Positions 1 to 8,798 of a stretch of DNA of 64,000 nt are shown piece by piece; position 1 is the first letter of the stretch; each line of letters starts with the position of its first letter. A program made the translations under genes and the position numbers. Source of the stretch: Rivularia sp. MS3 (GTDB taxonomy: Bacteria; Cyanobacteriota; Cyanobacteriia; Cyanobacteriales; Nostocaceae); assembly GCA_019192545.1 (NCBI GenBank), contig JAHCMI010000007.1:113854-177853 (forward strand), in the 5' to 3' direction. The notes beneath the pieces were generated by a model that saw only the letters and a program-made list of their open reading frames with translations, made no database searches and had not been told where the DNA came from.

Positions 1-1736
1 TTGTTGTTGAGGCGCTCAATCGTTTAGGGCTTGCTTACCATTCCTTGGGTGACTATCAAAAAGCTATTAGAAACTACCAACAAAGTTTAGTCATTGCTGA
101 AGAATTAGGAAATCGCATTAGTCAAGGTAATGCATTGGGTAATCTGGGAGTTACTTACGATTTACTTGAAGAATATAAAACAGCCATCAAGTACTACAAA
201 CAACATTTAGCAATTGCTAAAGAAACCGATCATATTCGTGATGAAGGTGTTGTATTAAATAATCTGGGATATTCTCTGTTCAAATCTGGGAATCTTGCAG
301 AAGCCGAACAAGTATTAAAACAGGGAATTGAGATTCACAAGTCCCAACGGGGTAGATTAAAAAATTGGGATAATGCTAAAGTATCAATTTTTGATGAGCA
401 GGTACGCACTTATCTTAGGTTGCAACAAGTGCTGATTGTTCAAAATAAAACTGATGAAGCATTGGAAGTCGCCGAAAGTGGGCGAGCTAGGGCTTTTGTA
501 GATTTACTAACTAGTCGTATTGACCCTAACAATGATGTTTCTTCCTCTACAGACGCAACAATTGAACAAATAAAACAAATTGCCAAAATACAAAACACCA
601 CTTTTGTCCAATATTCAATGATTGGTGATAATTTTAAATTAGGGAATAAACAACAATATAAACAATCCCAACTCTACATCTGGGTAATCAAACCCACAGG
701 TGAAGTCACCTTCCGCAAAGCTGACTTAAAACCACTATGGCAAAAAGAAAATACAACATTAAGTGAATTAGTTTCCACTACCCGTAAATCATTGGGTGTC
801 GGCGATAATGAGCGCAGTATTTTTGATGTCAAAGTTAAAAATTCTGTCAATGAAAAAATACAAAAGGAAAGCTTACAAAAACTCCATCAACTGTTAGTTA
901 AACCCATCGCTGACCTCTTACCCACAGACCCCAATCAACGAGTTACTTTCGTTCCCCAAGAAGATTTATTCCTAGTTCCCTTCCCTGCATTAATGGACTC
1001 TAAAGGTAAATACTTGATTGAACAACACACCATTCTCACTGCACCCGCAATTCAAGTATTAGAACTAACCCGCTCGCAACAACAACGAATAAAAACCTTA
1101 CCAAAATCATCTCGCCAAAATGCTCTGATAGTAGGCAATCCTACCATGCCTAAATTTAATACTAAGTATGGTGAACCAGGAAAACAGTTATCATCTTTAC
1201 CAGGAGCCAAACGAGAAGCACAAGCCATTGCACCTCTATTCAATACCACAGCCTTAACTGGTGACGAAGCCACAGAAACCACTATCAAAGACAAACTTCC
1301 CCAAGCAGGAGTGATTCATTTAGCTACCCACGGCTTATTTGATGGCTTCCAAGGATTACAAAGTTCCATCGCTCTTGCACCCTCTTCTCAAGATAACGGT
1401 CTTTTGACTGCATCCGAAATCCTGGATATCAAACTGAATGCTGATTTGGTGGTACTGAGTGCTTGTAATACGGGTAGAGGTAGAATTACTGGTGATGGGG
1501 TAATAGGTTTATCTCGCTCGTTATTCCTGGCTGGTACTCCCAGCGTGCTAGTTTCTTTGTGGTCAGTTCCCGATGCACCCACCGCAGAATTAATGACAGA
1601 TTTTTACCAAAATTTGTATCAAAAGAATCTTGATAAAGCACAGGCTTTGCGCCAAGCAATGTTGAAGATGAAGGAACAATATCCCAAAGCTCCTAGGAAA
1701 TGGGCAGCTTTTACTTTGATTGGGGAAGCGGAATAA
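1..1736 (+). CDS. TPR-CHAT protein, 5' end outside window
   Basis: The reading frame is open from base 3, so the N-terminus (signal peptide and most TPR units) lies left of the window. What remains starts inside 40-residue tetratricopeptide repeats (YQKAIRNYQQSLVIAEELGN type) and ends with a CHAT domain, the caspase/separase-like fold found in cyanobacterial TPR proteins. The catalytic pair is visible: His in HLATHGLF (about 1315-1340) and Cys in LSACNTGRG (about 1450-1480), followed by the usual SLW and C-terminal WAAFTLIGEAE. It is closely related to the CHAT gene at 23012-25573, sharing long identical stretches such as IWVIKPTGEVTFRKADLKP. A good hairpin terminator follows. The family is predicted to be a protease or scaffold; the substrate is unknown. 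Confidence 0.93.
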   Translation, partial: VVEALNRLGLAYHSLGDYQKAIRNYQQSLVIAEELGNRISQGNALGNLGVTYDLLEEYKTAIKYYKQHLAIAKETDHIRDEGVVLNNLGYSLFKSGNLAEAEQVLKQGIEIHKSQRGRLKNWDNAKVSIFDEQVRTYLRLQQVLIVQNKTDEALEVAESGRARAFVDLLTSRIDPNNDVSSSTDATIEQIKQIAKIQNTTFVQYSMIGDNFKLGNKQQYKQSQLYIWVIKPTGEVTFRKADLKPLWQKENTTLSELVSTTRKSLGVGDNERSIFDVKVKNSVNEKIQKESLQKLHQLLVKPIADLLPTDPNQRVTFVPQEDLFLVPFPALMDSKGKYLIEQHTILTAPAIQVLELTRSQQQRIKTLPKSSRQNALIVGNPTMPKFNTKYGEPGKQLSSLPGAKREAQAIAPLFNTTALTGDEATETTIKDKLPQAGVIHLATHGLFDGFQGLQSSIALAPSSQDNGLLTASEILDIKLNADLVVLSACNTGRGRITGDGVIGLSRSLFLAGTPSVLVSLWSVPDAPTAELMTDFYQNLYQKNLDKAQALRQAMLKMKEQYPKAPRKWAAFTLIGEAE

Positions 1737-1781
1737 ATTTGTGATTTCGCATTTGACATTAGAAGTTTATTTCTATGTAGA

Positions 1782-1805
1782 GACGTAGCACTGCTACGTC
1801 TTTTT
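1782..1805 (+). terminator. Rho-independent terminator after first CHAT gene
   Basis: GACGTAGC-ACT-GCTACGTC forms a perfect 8-bp stem with a 3-nt loop followed directly by five T, 45 bp after the CHAT stop codon. The same AGACGT palindrome recurs elsewhere in the window without a T-run, so a dispersed repeat may have been recruited as the terminator. Confidence 0.75.
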
Positions 1806-1835
1806 CAATTGGTGTACTAATCGGCTTGTATTTTT

Positions 1836-1868
1836 TGCATAACCCTCATAACAGCCAGATATATAAAT
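1836..1868 (+). promoter_or_regulatory. TGCATACCC/AGATATATAAA element, site A (response regulator)
   Basis: TGCATAACCC starts at 1836 and AGATATATAAAT at 1857, a distance of 21 bp between first bases. The element lies about 130 bp before the response regulator start. It matches six further sites upstream of protease and CHAT genes in this window. Seen directly; the promoter role is inferred. Confidence 0.7.
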
Positions 1869-1997
1869 ATATAGTTACCAGATTACTGGTGATGCATAGG
1901 TCACTTAATCATCGTCAAGGTGCATTTACTGGCAGAATATAGCTAAATTCTGCCTTTCCTAAACAGCTAATAAATATAGTAATTAGAGGAAGGAATT

Positions 1998-2663
1998 ATG
2001 AATCACAAATTTTTTGTAGTTGACAGCCATAAATTATATCTAAATGAAACAGTTAAGATATTGCGTTCAAAATACCCCCAAGCTGAAATTCTCGCGGCTG
2101 CCAATGCTATCGATTTTCTAAATCAATTATCAACATATAAACCCGATTTAGTTGTAATAGATATTTCGATCGCAGAAAAACCTGGAGAAATACCGTCAGT
2201 TAATACGGGTATGCAGCTTTTGAAAAAAATCATGCTCAATTATCCCCAATTAAATATTGTTGTTCAAAGTACCCATATTAAAAAACTAGTGCGGATGAAA
2301 CCCGAGATTGATGCACGAATAGGAGGTTTTACCGTAGCGGATAAAAGTCTTTCCACTGCTGAATTTTTGCAAAGAATCGATTGGAGTTTGCAGGGATTAA
2401 TTAATACTAAAGATATTCCGTATATAAATTCTGCTTCGCAAGTCAAACCAGAGTGGTTGAAGTTGTTGGATTTAGCTTTCAAAGAAGGATTACAAGATAG
2501 AATTATAGCCCGACATATTTGTGTCTCCGAAAGGATGGTAAGACATTATTGGGAAAGAGTGCAAGAAGCTTTAGGTCTTGATTGCGATGAGTTAAAAAAT
2601 CAAGGGAAGAATTTACGAATCGTGACTCAAATCCGCGCAAGGGAAGTGGGGTTAATTGATTGA
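1998..2663 (+). CDS. NarL/LuxR-like response regulator
   Basis: This 221-residue protein has an N-terminal receiver-like domain (about 1-130) with the phospho-acceptor region LVVIDISIAEKPGE around residue 50-60. A C-terminal helix-turn-helix (about 150-195, EGLQDRIIARHICVSERMVRHY) resembles a LuxR/NarL-type DNA-binding head. RBS AGAGGAAGG precedes the ATG at good spacing. It stands alone, without a histidine kinase next to it, between two TPR-CHAT genes. Its own upstream region carries the element shared with CHAT, subtilase, trypsin and metacaspase genes, so it is the natural candidate for an autoregulated controller of that set. That link is inference. Receiver acidic residues at the N-terminus (VVDSHKLYLNET) fit the fold but are not fully canonical. 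Confidence 0.85.
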   Translation: MNHKFFVVDSHKLYLNETVKILRSKYPQAEILAAANAIDFLNQLSTYKPDLVVIDISIAEKPGEIPSVNTGMQLLKKIMLNYPQLNIVVQSTHIKKLVRMKPEIDARIGGFTVADKSLSTAEFLQRIDWSLQGLINTKDIPYINSASQVKPEWLKLLDLAFKEGLQDRIIARHICVSERMVRHYWERVQEALGLDCDELKNQGKNLRIVTQIRAREVGLID

Positions 2664-2670
2664 ATTCGTT

Positions 2671-2728
2671 CGTAGTTGCGCTTACAGCGCCAAAATACTT
2701 CATCCAAAGGCAAAGACGGTGCAACTAC
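2671..2728. repeat. Dispersed inverted repeat GTAGTTGCGC...GCAACTAC, copy 1
   Basis: The left arm GTAGTTGCGCTTACAGCGC and right arm GTGCAACTAC bracket a short spacer just after the response regulator. Similar copies lie at 46981-47030 and 63865-63921, so this is a dispersed genomic repeat. The hairpin could end transcription only weakly because no T-run follows. Confidence 0.6.
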
Positions 2729-2748
2729 AAACCTTTGTGAACAAAAAC

Positions 2749-2780
2749 TGCATACCCCCCATAACCGTGAGAGATATATT
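2749..2780 (+). promoter_or_regulatory. TGCATACCC/AGATATATAAA element, site B (CHAT 2814)
   Basis: TGCATACCCC starts at 2749 and AGATATATT at 2772, a distance of 23 bp (2 bp more than at site A). The element ends 34 bp before the CHAT start codon, which suits a promoter with a short leader. Confidence 0.72.
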
Positions 2781-2813
2781 AAAGTATAACCAGCTATAGC
2801 AGTATAAACACGT

Positions 2814-5800
2814 ATGCAACCCGATAATAAATCTCAAAAAATCCCCTTTCATCAAGCTTTGACAAAGCGTGCAGTTGTATTATTTATCTCCTTATTTTTA
2901 TTATCGGAATCAAGTGCAGTTAGTGCAGGCAATTATGGGTTAAAAATTGTCCAAAAGCTAGAAACAACCCAGCAAAATAATACCCGTGCCGAAGCGGAAA
3001 AATTAAAAAACGAAGGAATCCAATTATTTAACCAAGGAACTACAGAATCACTTACAAAAGCTAGAGAAAAATTTCAAGCAGCCCTGGTTTTGTGGGAAAG
3101 ATTAGGTGATAAGTCATGGCAAGGTGCTACTCTTGATGGTATTGGTCGGATCTATGACGATTTAGGAGAACTACAAAAGGCACTTTCCTATTACAACCAA
3201 GCTTTACCTTTACTTCGTGCAGTGGGTAATAAAGGTATGGAAGCTACAACACTCAATAATATTGGTCGAGTTTACTCGGATTTAGGAGAAAAACAAAAGG
3301 CATTTTCCTATTACAACCAAGCTTTACCTTTATTTCGTGCAGTAAGTGATAGAAATGGGGAAGCTACAACTCTTGCTAGTATTGGTCTAGTCTATAATGC
3401 TTTAGGAGAAAAACAAAAGGCACTTTCCTATTACAACCAAGCTTTACCTATACTTCGTGCGGTGGGTGACAGAGTTGGAGAAGCTACAACACTTAATAAT
3501 ATTGGTGGAGTCTACGATGCTTTAGGAGAAAAACAAAAGGCACTTTCCTATTACAACCAAGCTTTATCTTTGGATCGTGCAGTAGGTAATAGAGGTGGAG
3601 AAGCTGTAACATTTAATAATATTGGTAGAGTTTACTCCGATTTAGGAGAAAAACAAAAGGCACTTTTCTATTACAACAAAGCTATATCTTTACTTCGTGC
3701 GGTGGGTGATAGGCGTACAGAAGCTATAACACTTAATAATATTGGTGGAGTCTACGATGCTTTAGGAGAAAAACAAAAGGCACTTTCGTTTTACAACCAA
3801 GCTTTACCTTTAAGTCGTGCAGTGGGTGATAAGGGTGGGGAAGCTACAACACTTAGTAATATTGGTAAAGTTTACTCCGATTTAGGAGAAAAACAAAAGG
3901 CACTTTCGTTTTACAACCAAGCCTTACCTTTACTCCGTGCTGTGGGTGATAGGGGTGGAGAAGCTATAACACTCAATAACATTGGTGGAGTCTACAATTC
4001 TTTAGGAGAAAAACAAAAGGCACTTTCCTTCTTAAACCAAGCTTTACCTTTAAGTCGTGCAGTGGGTGATAGGGGTGGAGAAGCTACAAAACTTGTCAAT
4101 ATTGGTGAAGTCTACTCGGATTTAGGAGAAAAACAAAAGGCACTTTCATTCTTCAACCAAGCCTTACCTTTACTCCGTGCTGTGGGTGATAGGGGTGGAG
4201 AAGCTACAACACTTAATAATATTGGTAAAGTCTACTCAGATTTAGGAGAACCACAAAAGGTACTTTCGCTCTTAAGCCAAGCTTTACCTTTACGTCGTGC
4301 AGTGGGTGATAGGGATGGAGAAGCTAACTCACTTTGGAATCTAGCTTATTTAGAACGCAAACAAGGTAATTTACAAGCATCCCTCAAACACATCCAAGAT
4401 AGCATCCAAATCATCGAAAAATTAAGGAGTACTTACACCAACCAAGACCTAAAAACGACTTACTTCGCTACAGTTCAAGATAACTACAAGTTCTACATCG
4501 ATTTGTTGATGGAGCTACACAAAAAAGACCCATCAAAAGGCTACAATGCTGCTTCTCTCAATGTATCGGAACGCTCTCGCGCTCGGGGACTTTTGGAACT
4601 ATTAACCGAAGCACGAGCCGATATCCGCAAAGGTGCAAACCCGGAATTTTTGGCAGAAGAAAGCCGCTTGCAAGAATTAATTAGTGCTAAGGAAAAACTA
4701 CGCTATCAGATAGTTAACGATAATAATAAAAGTAATGACCCAATCTCTAAAGCTGCTGCTCAAAGGTTAGAAAAAGAAGTTGCAAATCACCTTGAAGAAT
4801 ACAAACAATTGCAGGTCAAAATCAAACAAAGTAATCCTAAATACGCGAATCTCAAATATCCCGAACCGTTGAAATTAGCGGAAATTCAACAACAACTTGA
4901 TAAAGATTCGCTGTTATTACAATATTCTTTAGGTGAGGAGCGCAGTTTTTTATGGGTGGTGAGTCCCGATTCTCTCGATACTTACGAACTTCCCAAAAAG
5001 TCAGAAATAGATAAAAGTGCTATCAATTTATTTTGTTTGATTAGCCAAAGCAGTTCCAAACCACCTTCAGCTACTGGTAAAGAAAATCCTTGTGAAGATA
5101 CAGCAAATATCAAAACTCGACGCATTGATGTAGCTGCATCCGAATTGAGTAAACTTGTGCTGGCACCCGTCAAAGAGAAATTGGGTAAAAAGCGATTGGT
5201 TGTTGTTGCTGATGGTGCTTTACAATATATTCCTTTTGCTGCTTTGGCCGATCTTTCGGGAGAGGGGGTAGAGGGGGAAGAGGGGGAAGCAGGGGAAGCA
5301 GGGGAAGCAGGGGGAGCAGGGGGAGAGAAAAATAATTCTTTTAAGAAAAATAGAAAAGAGGTTCCAAGAGGTGGTTTAATTCCTGAACCAAAACCATCGC
5401 AAAACAAATTTAATTACCAACCGCTTCTAATCAACCACGAAATTGTTAACCTACCTTCAGCGTCAACCATTGCAATTCAACGTCAAGAACTGGCAAATCG
5501 TAAAGAAGCACCGAAAGCTTTAGCTATCCTTGCCGATCCAGTTTTCAGCACTGACGATAATCGAGTGGCTGAAGCTAGAAACAAGCAGTCAAACCAAAAT
5601 TCTCTGGAATTAGAATTAGAGCGCTCTGCTTTGAAACGTTCTGCGGATATTTTTAATCGTCAAGGCTGGTTGCGACTTCATGGTACACGCACGGAAGCCG
5701 AGACACTTTTGCAACTCGTACCAAATGGCGATCGCCTTAATGTTTTTGATTTTGATGCTAACTATAATTGGGCTACTAGCGATAAACTCAATCAATACCG

Positions 5801-6278
5801 TATCCTACACTTTGCGACTCACGGGTTTGTTAACGATGCAAACCCAGAGCTATCGGGTATCGTGCTTTCTTTGGTAAATAAACAAGGTCAAAATATTCGC
5901 GGATATTTACGCTTAGGAGATTTATTTAATCTCGATTATCCCGCAGATTTAATCGTGTTGAGTGCTTGTGAAACGGGATTGGGTAAAGAAATTCAAGGAG
6001 AAGGATTGGTAGGCTTGACAAGAGGACTGATGTATGCAGGTGCCGAGCGTTTGGTAGTGTCGCTGTGGCAGGTTAGCGATGAAGGTACGGCAGTATTTAT
6101 GCAGGAATTTTACAAGCAGATGTTGCAGAATGGCAAGTCAGCGAATCAGGCTCTGAGAGCAACACAGTTGAAGATGTGGAAAGATGAAAAATGGCGAAAT
6201 CCTAATTACTGGGCTGCTTTTGCATTTTTGGGTGAGTGGGAAGATAAAGAGGGAGGGAGTGAGGGAGTGAGGGAGTGA
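2814..6278 (+). CDS. TPR-CHAT caspase-like protein, 1154 residues
   Basis: An N-terminal hydrophobic segment (about 20-40) suggests export or membrane anchoring. About eleven 40-residue TPR units follow (residues 100-510), ten of them in exact 120-bp register with very similar DNA. A coiled, charged linker (about 570-690) leads to a CHAT domain (about 700-1140). The catalytic pair is His in HFATHGF near residue 1000 and Cys in LSACETG near residue 1050. A Gly/Glu/Ala low-complexity tract (GEEGEAGEAGEAGG, about 817-840) interrupts the CHAT region and is encoded by a purine-rich microsatellite like those found between genes. The start is preceded by site B. CHAT proteins belong to the caspase/separase clan; TPRs usually bind a partner or regulator. 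The substrate is unknown. Confidence 0.95.
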   Translation: MQPDNKSQKIPFHQALTKRAVVLFISLFLLSESSAVSAGNYGLKIVQKLETTQQNNTRAEAEKLKNEGIQLFNQGTTESLTKAREKFQAALVLWERLGDKSWQGATLDGIGRIYDDLGELQKALSYYNQALPLLRAVGNKGMEATTLNNIGRVYSDLGEKQKAFSYYNQALPLFRAVSDRNGEATTLASIGLVYNALGEKQKALSYYNQALPILRAVGDRVGEATTLNNIGGVYDALGEKQKALSYYNQALSLDRAVGNRGGEAVTFNNIGRVYSDLGEKQKALFYYNKAISLLRAVGDRRTEAITLNNIGGVYDALGEKQKALSFYNQALPLSRAVGDKGGEATTLSNIGKVYSDLGEKQKALSFYNQALPLLRAVGDRGGEAITLNNIGGVYNSLGEKQKALSFLNQALPLSRAVGDRGGEATKLVNIGEVYSDLGEKQKALSFFNQALPLLRAVGDRGGEATTLNNIGKVYSDLGEPQKVLSLLSQALPLRRAVGDRDGEANSLWNLAYLERKQGNLQASLKHIQDSIQIIEKLRSTYTNQDLKTTYFATVQDNYKFYIDLLMELHKKDPSKGYNAASLNVSERSRARGLLELLTEARADIRKGANPEFLAEESRLQELISAKEKLRYQIVNDNNKSNDPISKAAAQRLEKEVANHLEEYKQLQVKIKQSNPKYANLKYPEPLKLAEIQQQLDKDSLLLQYSLGEERSFLWVVSPDSLDTYELPKKSEIDKSAINLFCLISQSSSKPPSATGKENPCEDTANIKTRRIDVAASELSKLVLAPVKEKLGKKRLVVVADGALQYIPFAALADLSGEGVEGEEGEAGEAGEAGGAGGEKNNSFKKNRKEVPRGGLIPEPKPSQNKFNYQPLLINHEIVNLPSASTIAIQRQELANRKEAPKALAILADPVFSTDDNRVAEARNKQSNQNSLELELERSALKRSADIFNRQGWLRLHGTRTEAETLLQLVPNGDRLNVFDFDANYNWATSDKLNQYRILHFATHGFVNDANPELSGIVLSLVNKQGQNIRGYLRLGDLFNLDYPADLIVLSACETGLGKEIQGEGLVGLTRGLMYAGAERLVVSLWQVSDEGTAVFMQEFYKQMLQNGKSANQALRATQLKMWKDEKWRNPNYWAAFAFLGEWEDKEGGSEGVRE
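3121..4320 (+). repeat. Ten 120-bp tandem units encoding TPRs
   Basis: Units start every 120 bp from 3121 to 4201, each containing TTAGGAGAAAAACAAAAGG or a close variant at the same offset. The high DNA similarity between units implies ongoing homogenisation or recent expansion, so copy number may vary between strains. Confidence 0.85.
5262..5328 (+). repeat. Purine-rich microsatellite inside the CHAT coding region
   Basis: A run of GGGGGAAG/GGGGAAGCA units lies in frame within the CHAT gene and encodes a Gly-Glu-Ala tract. Similar purine-rich tracts occur between genes at 6240-6290, 40345-40362, 48555-48585 and 63980-64000. Confidence 0.75.
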
Positions 6279-6300
6279 GGGAGAGGTAATTCGTTTCTCG

Positions 6301-6400
6301 TTACCATGCTCTGCATGGTAATGATATCACGGAGGCTCTGCCTTCTATTGTCTTGAGGCGGAGCCTTAATTCAAGCATTCCTATACAGAGCATAGGAACG
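6301..6400. repeat. Intergenic palindromic repeats after CHAT 2814
   Basis: TTACCATGC-TCT-GCATGGTAA is a perfect 9-bp-arm palindrome at 6301-6321. It is followed by GGAGGCTCTGCCTT and AGGCGGAGCC segments that can pair. The structure could act as a 3' stabiliser or weak terminator. No gene is seen here. Confidence 0.55.
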
Positions 6401-6422
6401 AGATTACGAGATTCTAAAAACC

Positions 6423-6455
6423 TGCATACCCCTTACATCACCCAGAGATATATAT
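6423..6455 (+). promoter_or_regulatory. TGCATACCC/AGATATATAAA element, site C (subtilase)
   Basis: TGCATACCCC starts at 6423 and AGATATATAT at 6446, a distance of 23 bp as at site B. It ends about 50 bp before the subtilase start. Confidence 0.72.
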
Positions 6456-6505
6456 GAATGAGCGGGTAAATACTCGCTACCAATATCCTATAATTCAACC
6501 GAAAC

Positions 6506-8701
6506 ATGAATCATAAACGTACAGTATCCGGTATTCTTCTGGCTAGCAGTATTTTAGCTTTCACAAATATCCTTCCATTCACCACAAATATTAGATTTAA
6601 TTCCCCAGCTTCTGCTCAAACTACAGAAACACAAACCGATAATCAATTATTCTATATTTACAAAGGAAAGCGAATTCCTCTCACTCAACAAAAAGATGTT
6701 GTTGCTGTTGAATTCAAAGCTTTACCCAAAACTCGCTCAAGAAGCGCTAATCCTCTTTATCTGCAACTAGAAAAGGATTTACAAACAGGTACTCGTACTC
6801 GGAGTAGAAGTAATTCACAGGTACAAGTTCAACCTTTGGGTGGAAGTTATGCTGTGGTTACTTTACCTGGTAATAGCAGCACAAATTTTCAGAAAAAGAT
6901 TCAAAATCAAAGTTACGTCAAAACTGCTTTACCAGTATTGAGCCGTACTGATAGTCAAGATACAATTGTTTTACCTAACGAAATTGTTCTCAGTTTTAAA
7001 CCAAATATCTCTGATAGCGAAAAAGAATCTATTCTCAAACAAAATAACTTAGAAATTGTTCGTCCCTTACGTTTCTTTCCCAATGTTTATATAGTAAAAT
7101 CAACAACTGATTCGGGTACTGCTATATTAAATGTTGCGAATCAACTCAATCAAATCAAAGCTATTAATTCTGCTTCACCAAATTTTCTCCAGTCTATTTC
7201 TAATATCAATATAGATAATGATTCGGAAAGTGGAACTTGGAGTACTGAATCAATCAAAAAACAACCCAAAGATGCTGCAAATAGTGAAAACAATATAACA
7301 AAAGATTATTTAGGTTTACAGTGGCATTTAAATAGTGTACCCCTCAAACAATGTCTACAACAGCGACAGCAGATAAGTAGTTTTGATGCTCTACAAAATT
7401 GTTTACAGCAACAAACAGCAAAAAATAAACAATCAACTTCCGCAAAATCAACTTTACCCCGTACCGATTTACGAGTTACCGAAGCATGGAAAAATAGTAA
7501 CGGTGGAAAAGGTGTAGTTGTTGCAGTAATCGATAGTCTGATTCAATATAATCATCCTGATTTAAGAGATAGTTTATACAAAGTTGAAGCAGCCGATAAA
7601 TGTCCCCAAGAAGAGTACGGATGGGACTTTTCGGAGCCAAGTAATAGTAAAGAACCTTGTTCTATTGGCGATTATGATACCCGTATGAGTCCTTTAGAAC
7701 TTAATATTCTCAGAAGGAAATTACAGGATACATTTAAATTATCTGACAAAGAATTAATCAGACGATACATAACTCCAAGAATGAAACGACGAATTAATCC
7801 GCGCTACCCTGAAAAAAGATTGGCTGATTATTTGCGTAACAGAATTCGCTCTCAAGTTGGTGGTGAATTTCATGGTACCTTAGTTAGTGGTGTTATCGCA
7901 GCTAAACCCCAGAATAAGACGGGTATGTGGGGAGTTGCACCAAACGCGAAAATTTTACCAGTTCGAGTATTTGGATTAAACGGAAGTATTTTTACATCTT
8001 CATATATTGAAGCCGTTGGTTATGCAGCCAATCGCGGTGCTGACGTAATTAACTTGAGTTTGGGAGCAATGCTACCATCGGATGTAGAAGAATTAGCATT
8101 CAATCAAATATTACAGCAAAACCCCAAATTAGTTGTAGTAGCATCTTCTGGTAACTCCAATTATCGTAGTGTTGCTTATCCTTCCGGATATAGTGGAGTA
8201 TTATCAGTTGGAGCAAGCAATCTTCAGGGTAATCGCGCTCCCTACAGTAATTTCGGTCAGGGATTGGATGTCATCGCACCCGGAGGAGATTTGAGTAGTG
8301 AAGCGGGATGGTTGGGAGGAATCCCCACCACCGGGGGAACCTGGATGGATATATTTTGGCGAGGTTTAGCCTTTCCGAAATCCCGTTGGTCTAAAACCGT
8401 TGATTACAAAGGAAAATATTGGTGGATGCAAGGAACTTCTTTTTCCTCTCCAGCAGTTGCAGGGGTAGTAGCATTGATGAAAGGTGAAGATACTGGCAAT
8501 CAACTCAATCGCGTACAGTTAATTGATATTCTTAAATCTACTGCTGGTTATCAAGGGTTGAATATTACCGAAAAAGAACAGAAGCAATATCTTACATTAG
8601 TTGATAAACGTGCGATTCCTGATTCGGTGACAGATAAACAGTTTTTCTTCGGTAGTGGATTGATAAATGCAGAAGCTGCTGTTAGGGCTGTGAAGAAATA
8701 A
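6506..8701 (+). CDS. Secreted subtilisin-like serine protease (S8), 731 residues
   Basis: The N-terminal signal peptide (about 1-38, ending PASAQT) predicts export to the periplasm or outside. A long propeptide-like region (about 40-320) precedes the S8 catalytic domain (about 325-720). The triad is visible: Asp in VVAVIDSLIQYNHPDL (about 343), His in GEFHGTLVSGV (about 456) and Ser in GTSFSSPAVAG (about 646). The oxyanion Asn lies in VVASSGNSN. The Asp motif reads DSL rather than the usual DSG/DTG. About 80 residues between Asp and His are inserted relative to minimal subtilisins. The gene has promoter-like site C and follows a CHAT gene, so a role in the same response is inferred. The substrate is unknown. 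Confidence 0.94.
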   Translation: MNHKRTVSGILLASSILAFTNILPFTTNIRFNSPASAQTTETQTDNQLFYIYKGKRIPLTQQKDVVAVEFKALPKTRSRSANPLYLQLEKDLQTGTRTRSRSNSQVQVQPLGGSYAVVTLPGNSSTNFQKKIQNQSYVKTALPVLSRTDSQDTIVLPNEIVLSFKPNISDSEKESILKQNNLEIVRPLRFFPNVYIVKSTTDSGTAILNVANQLNQIKAINSASPNFLQSISNINIDNDSESGTWSTESIKKQPKDAANSENNITKDYLGLQWHLNSVPLKQCLQQRQQISSFDALQNCLQQQTAKNKQSTSAKSTLPRTDLRVTEAWKNSNGGKGVVVAVIDSLIQYNHPDLRDSLYKVEAADKCPQEEYGWDFSEPSNSKEPCSIGDYDTRMSPLELNILRRKLQDTFKLSDKELIRRYITPRMKRRINPRYPEKRLADYLRNRIRSQVGGEFHGTLVSGVIAAKPQNKTGMWGVAPNAKILPVRVFGLNGSIFTSSYIEAVGYAANRGADVINLSLGAMLPSDVEELAFNQILQQNPKLVVVASSGNSNYRSVAYPSGYSGVLSVGASNLQGNRAPYSNFGQGLDVIAPGGDLSSEAGWLGGIPTTGGTWMDIFWRGLAFPKSRWSKTVDYKGKYWWMQGTSFSSPAVAGVVALMKGEDTGNQLNRVQLIDILKSTAGYQGLNITEKEQKQYLTLVDKRAIPDSVTDKQFFFGSGLINAEAAVRAVKK

Positions 8702-8713
8702 TTATCAAAGCTC

Positions 8714-8760
8714 GTAGTAAGGATTTTAACCCTTGGATTTAGGACTAAAATCCTTACTAC
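8714..8760. repeat. Inverted repeat GTAGTAAGGATTTTA between convergent genes
   Basis: Fifteen-base arms GTAGTAAGGATTTTA and TAAAATCCTTACTAC are perfectly complementary around a 17-nt loop, followed by AAAAAT. The position between two convergent genes suits a bidirectional terminator or a dispersed repeat. Confidence 0.65.
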
Positions 8761-8798
8761 AAAAATATAAAAATTTATTTCTTACTGAATTACGACAA

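Noticed and set aside
3121..4320. Regular 120-bp repeats as a possible CRISPR-like array
   Set aside because: The period is 40 codons, the frame is continuous and the units encode TPR helices, with no unique spacers.
4982..5407. 141-codon minus-strand ORF with Pro/Ala/Ser repeats
   Set aside because: It is antisense to the CHAT gene and its repeats only mirror the purine-rich microsatellite; no RBS is evident.
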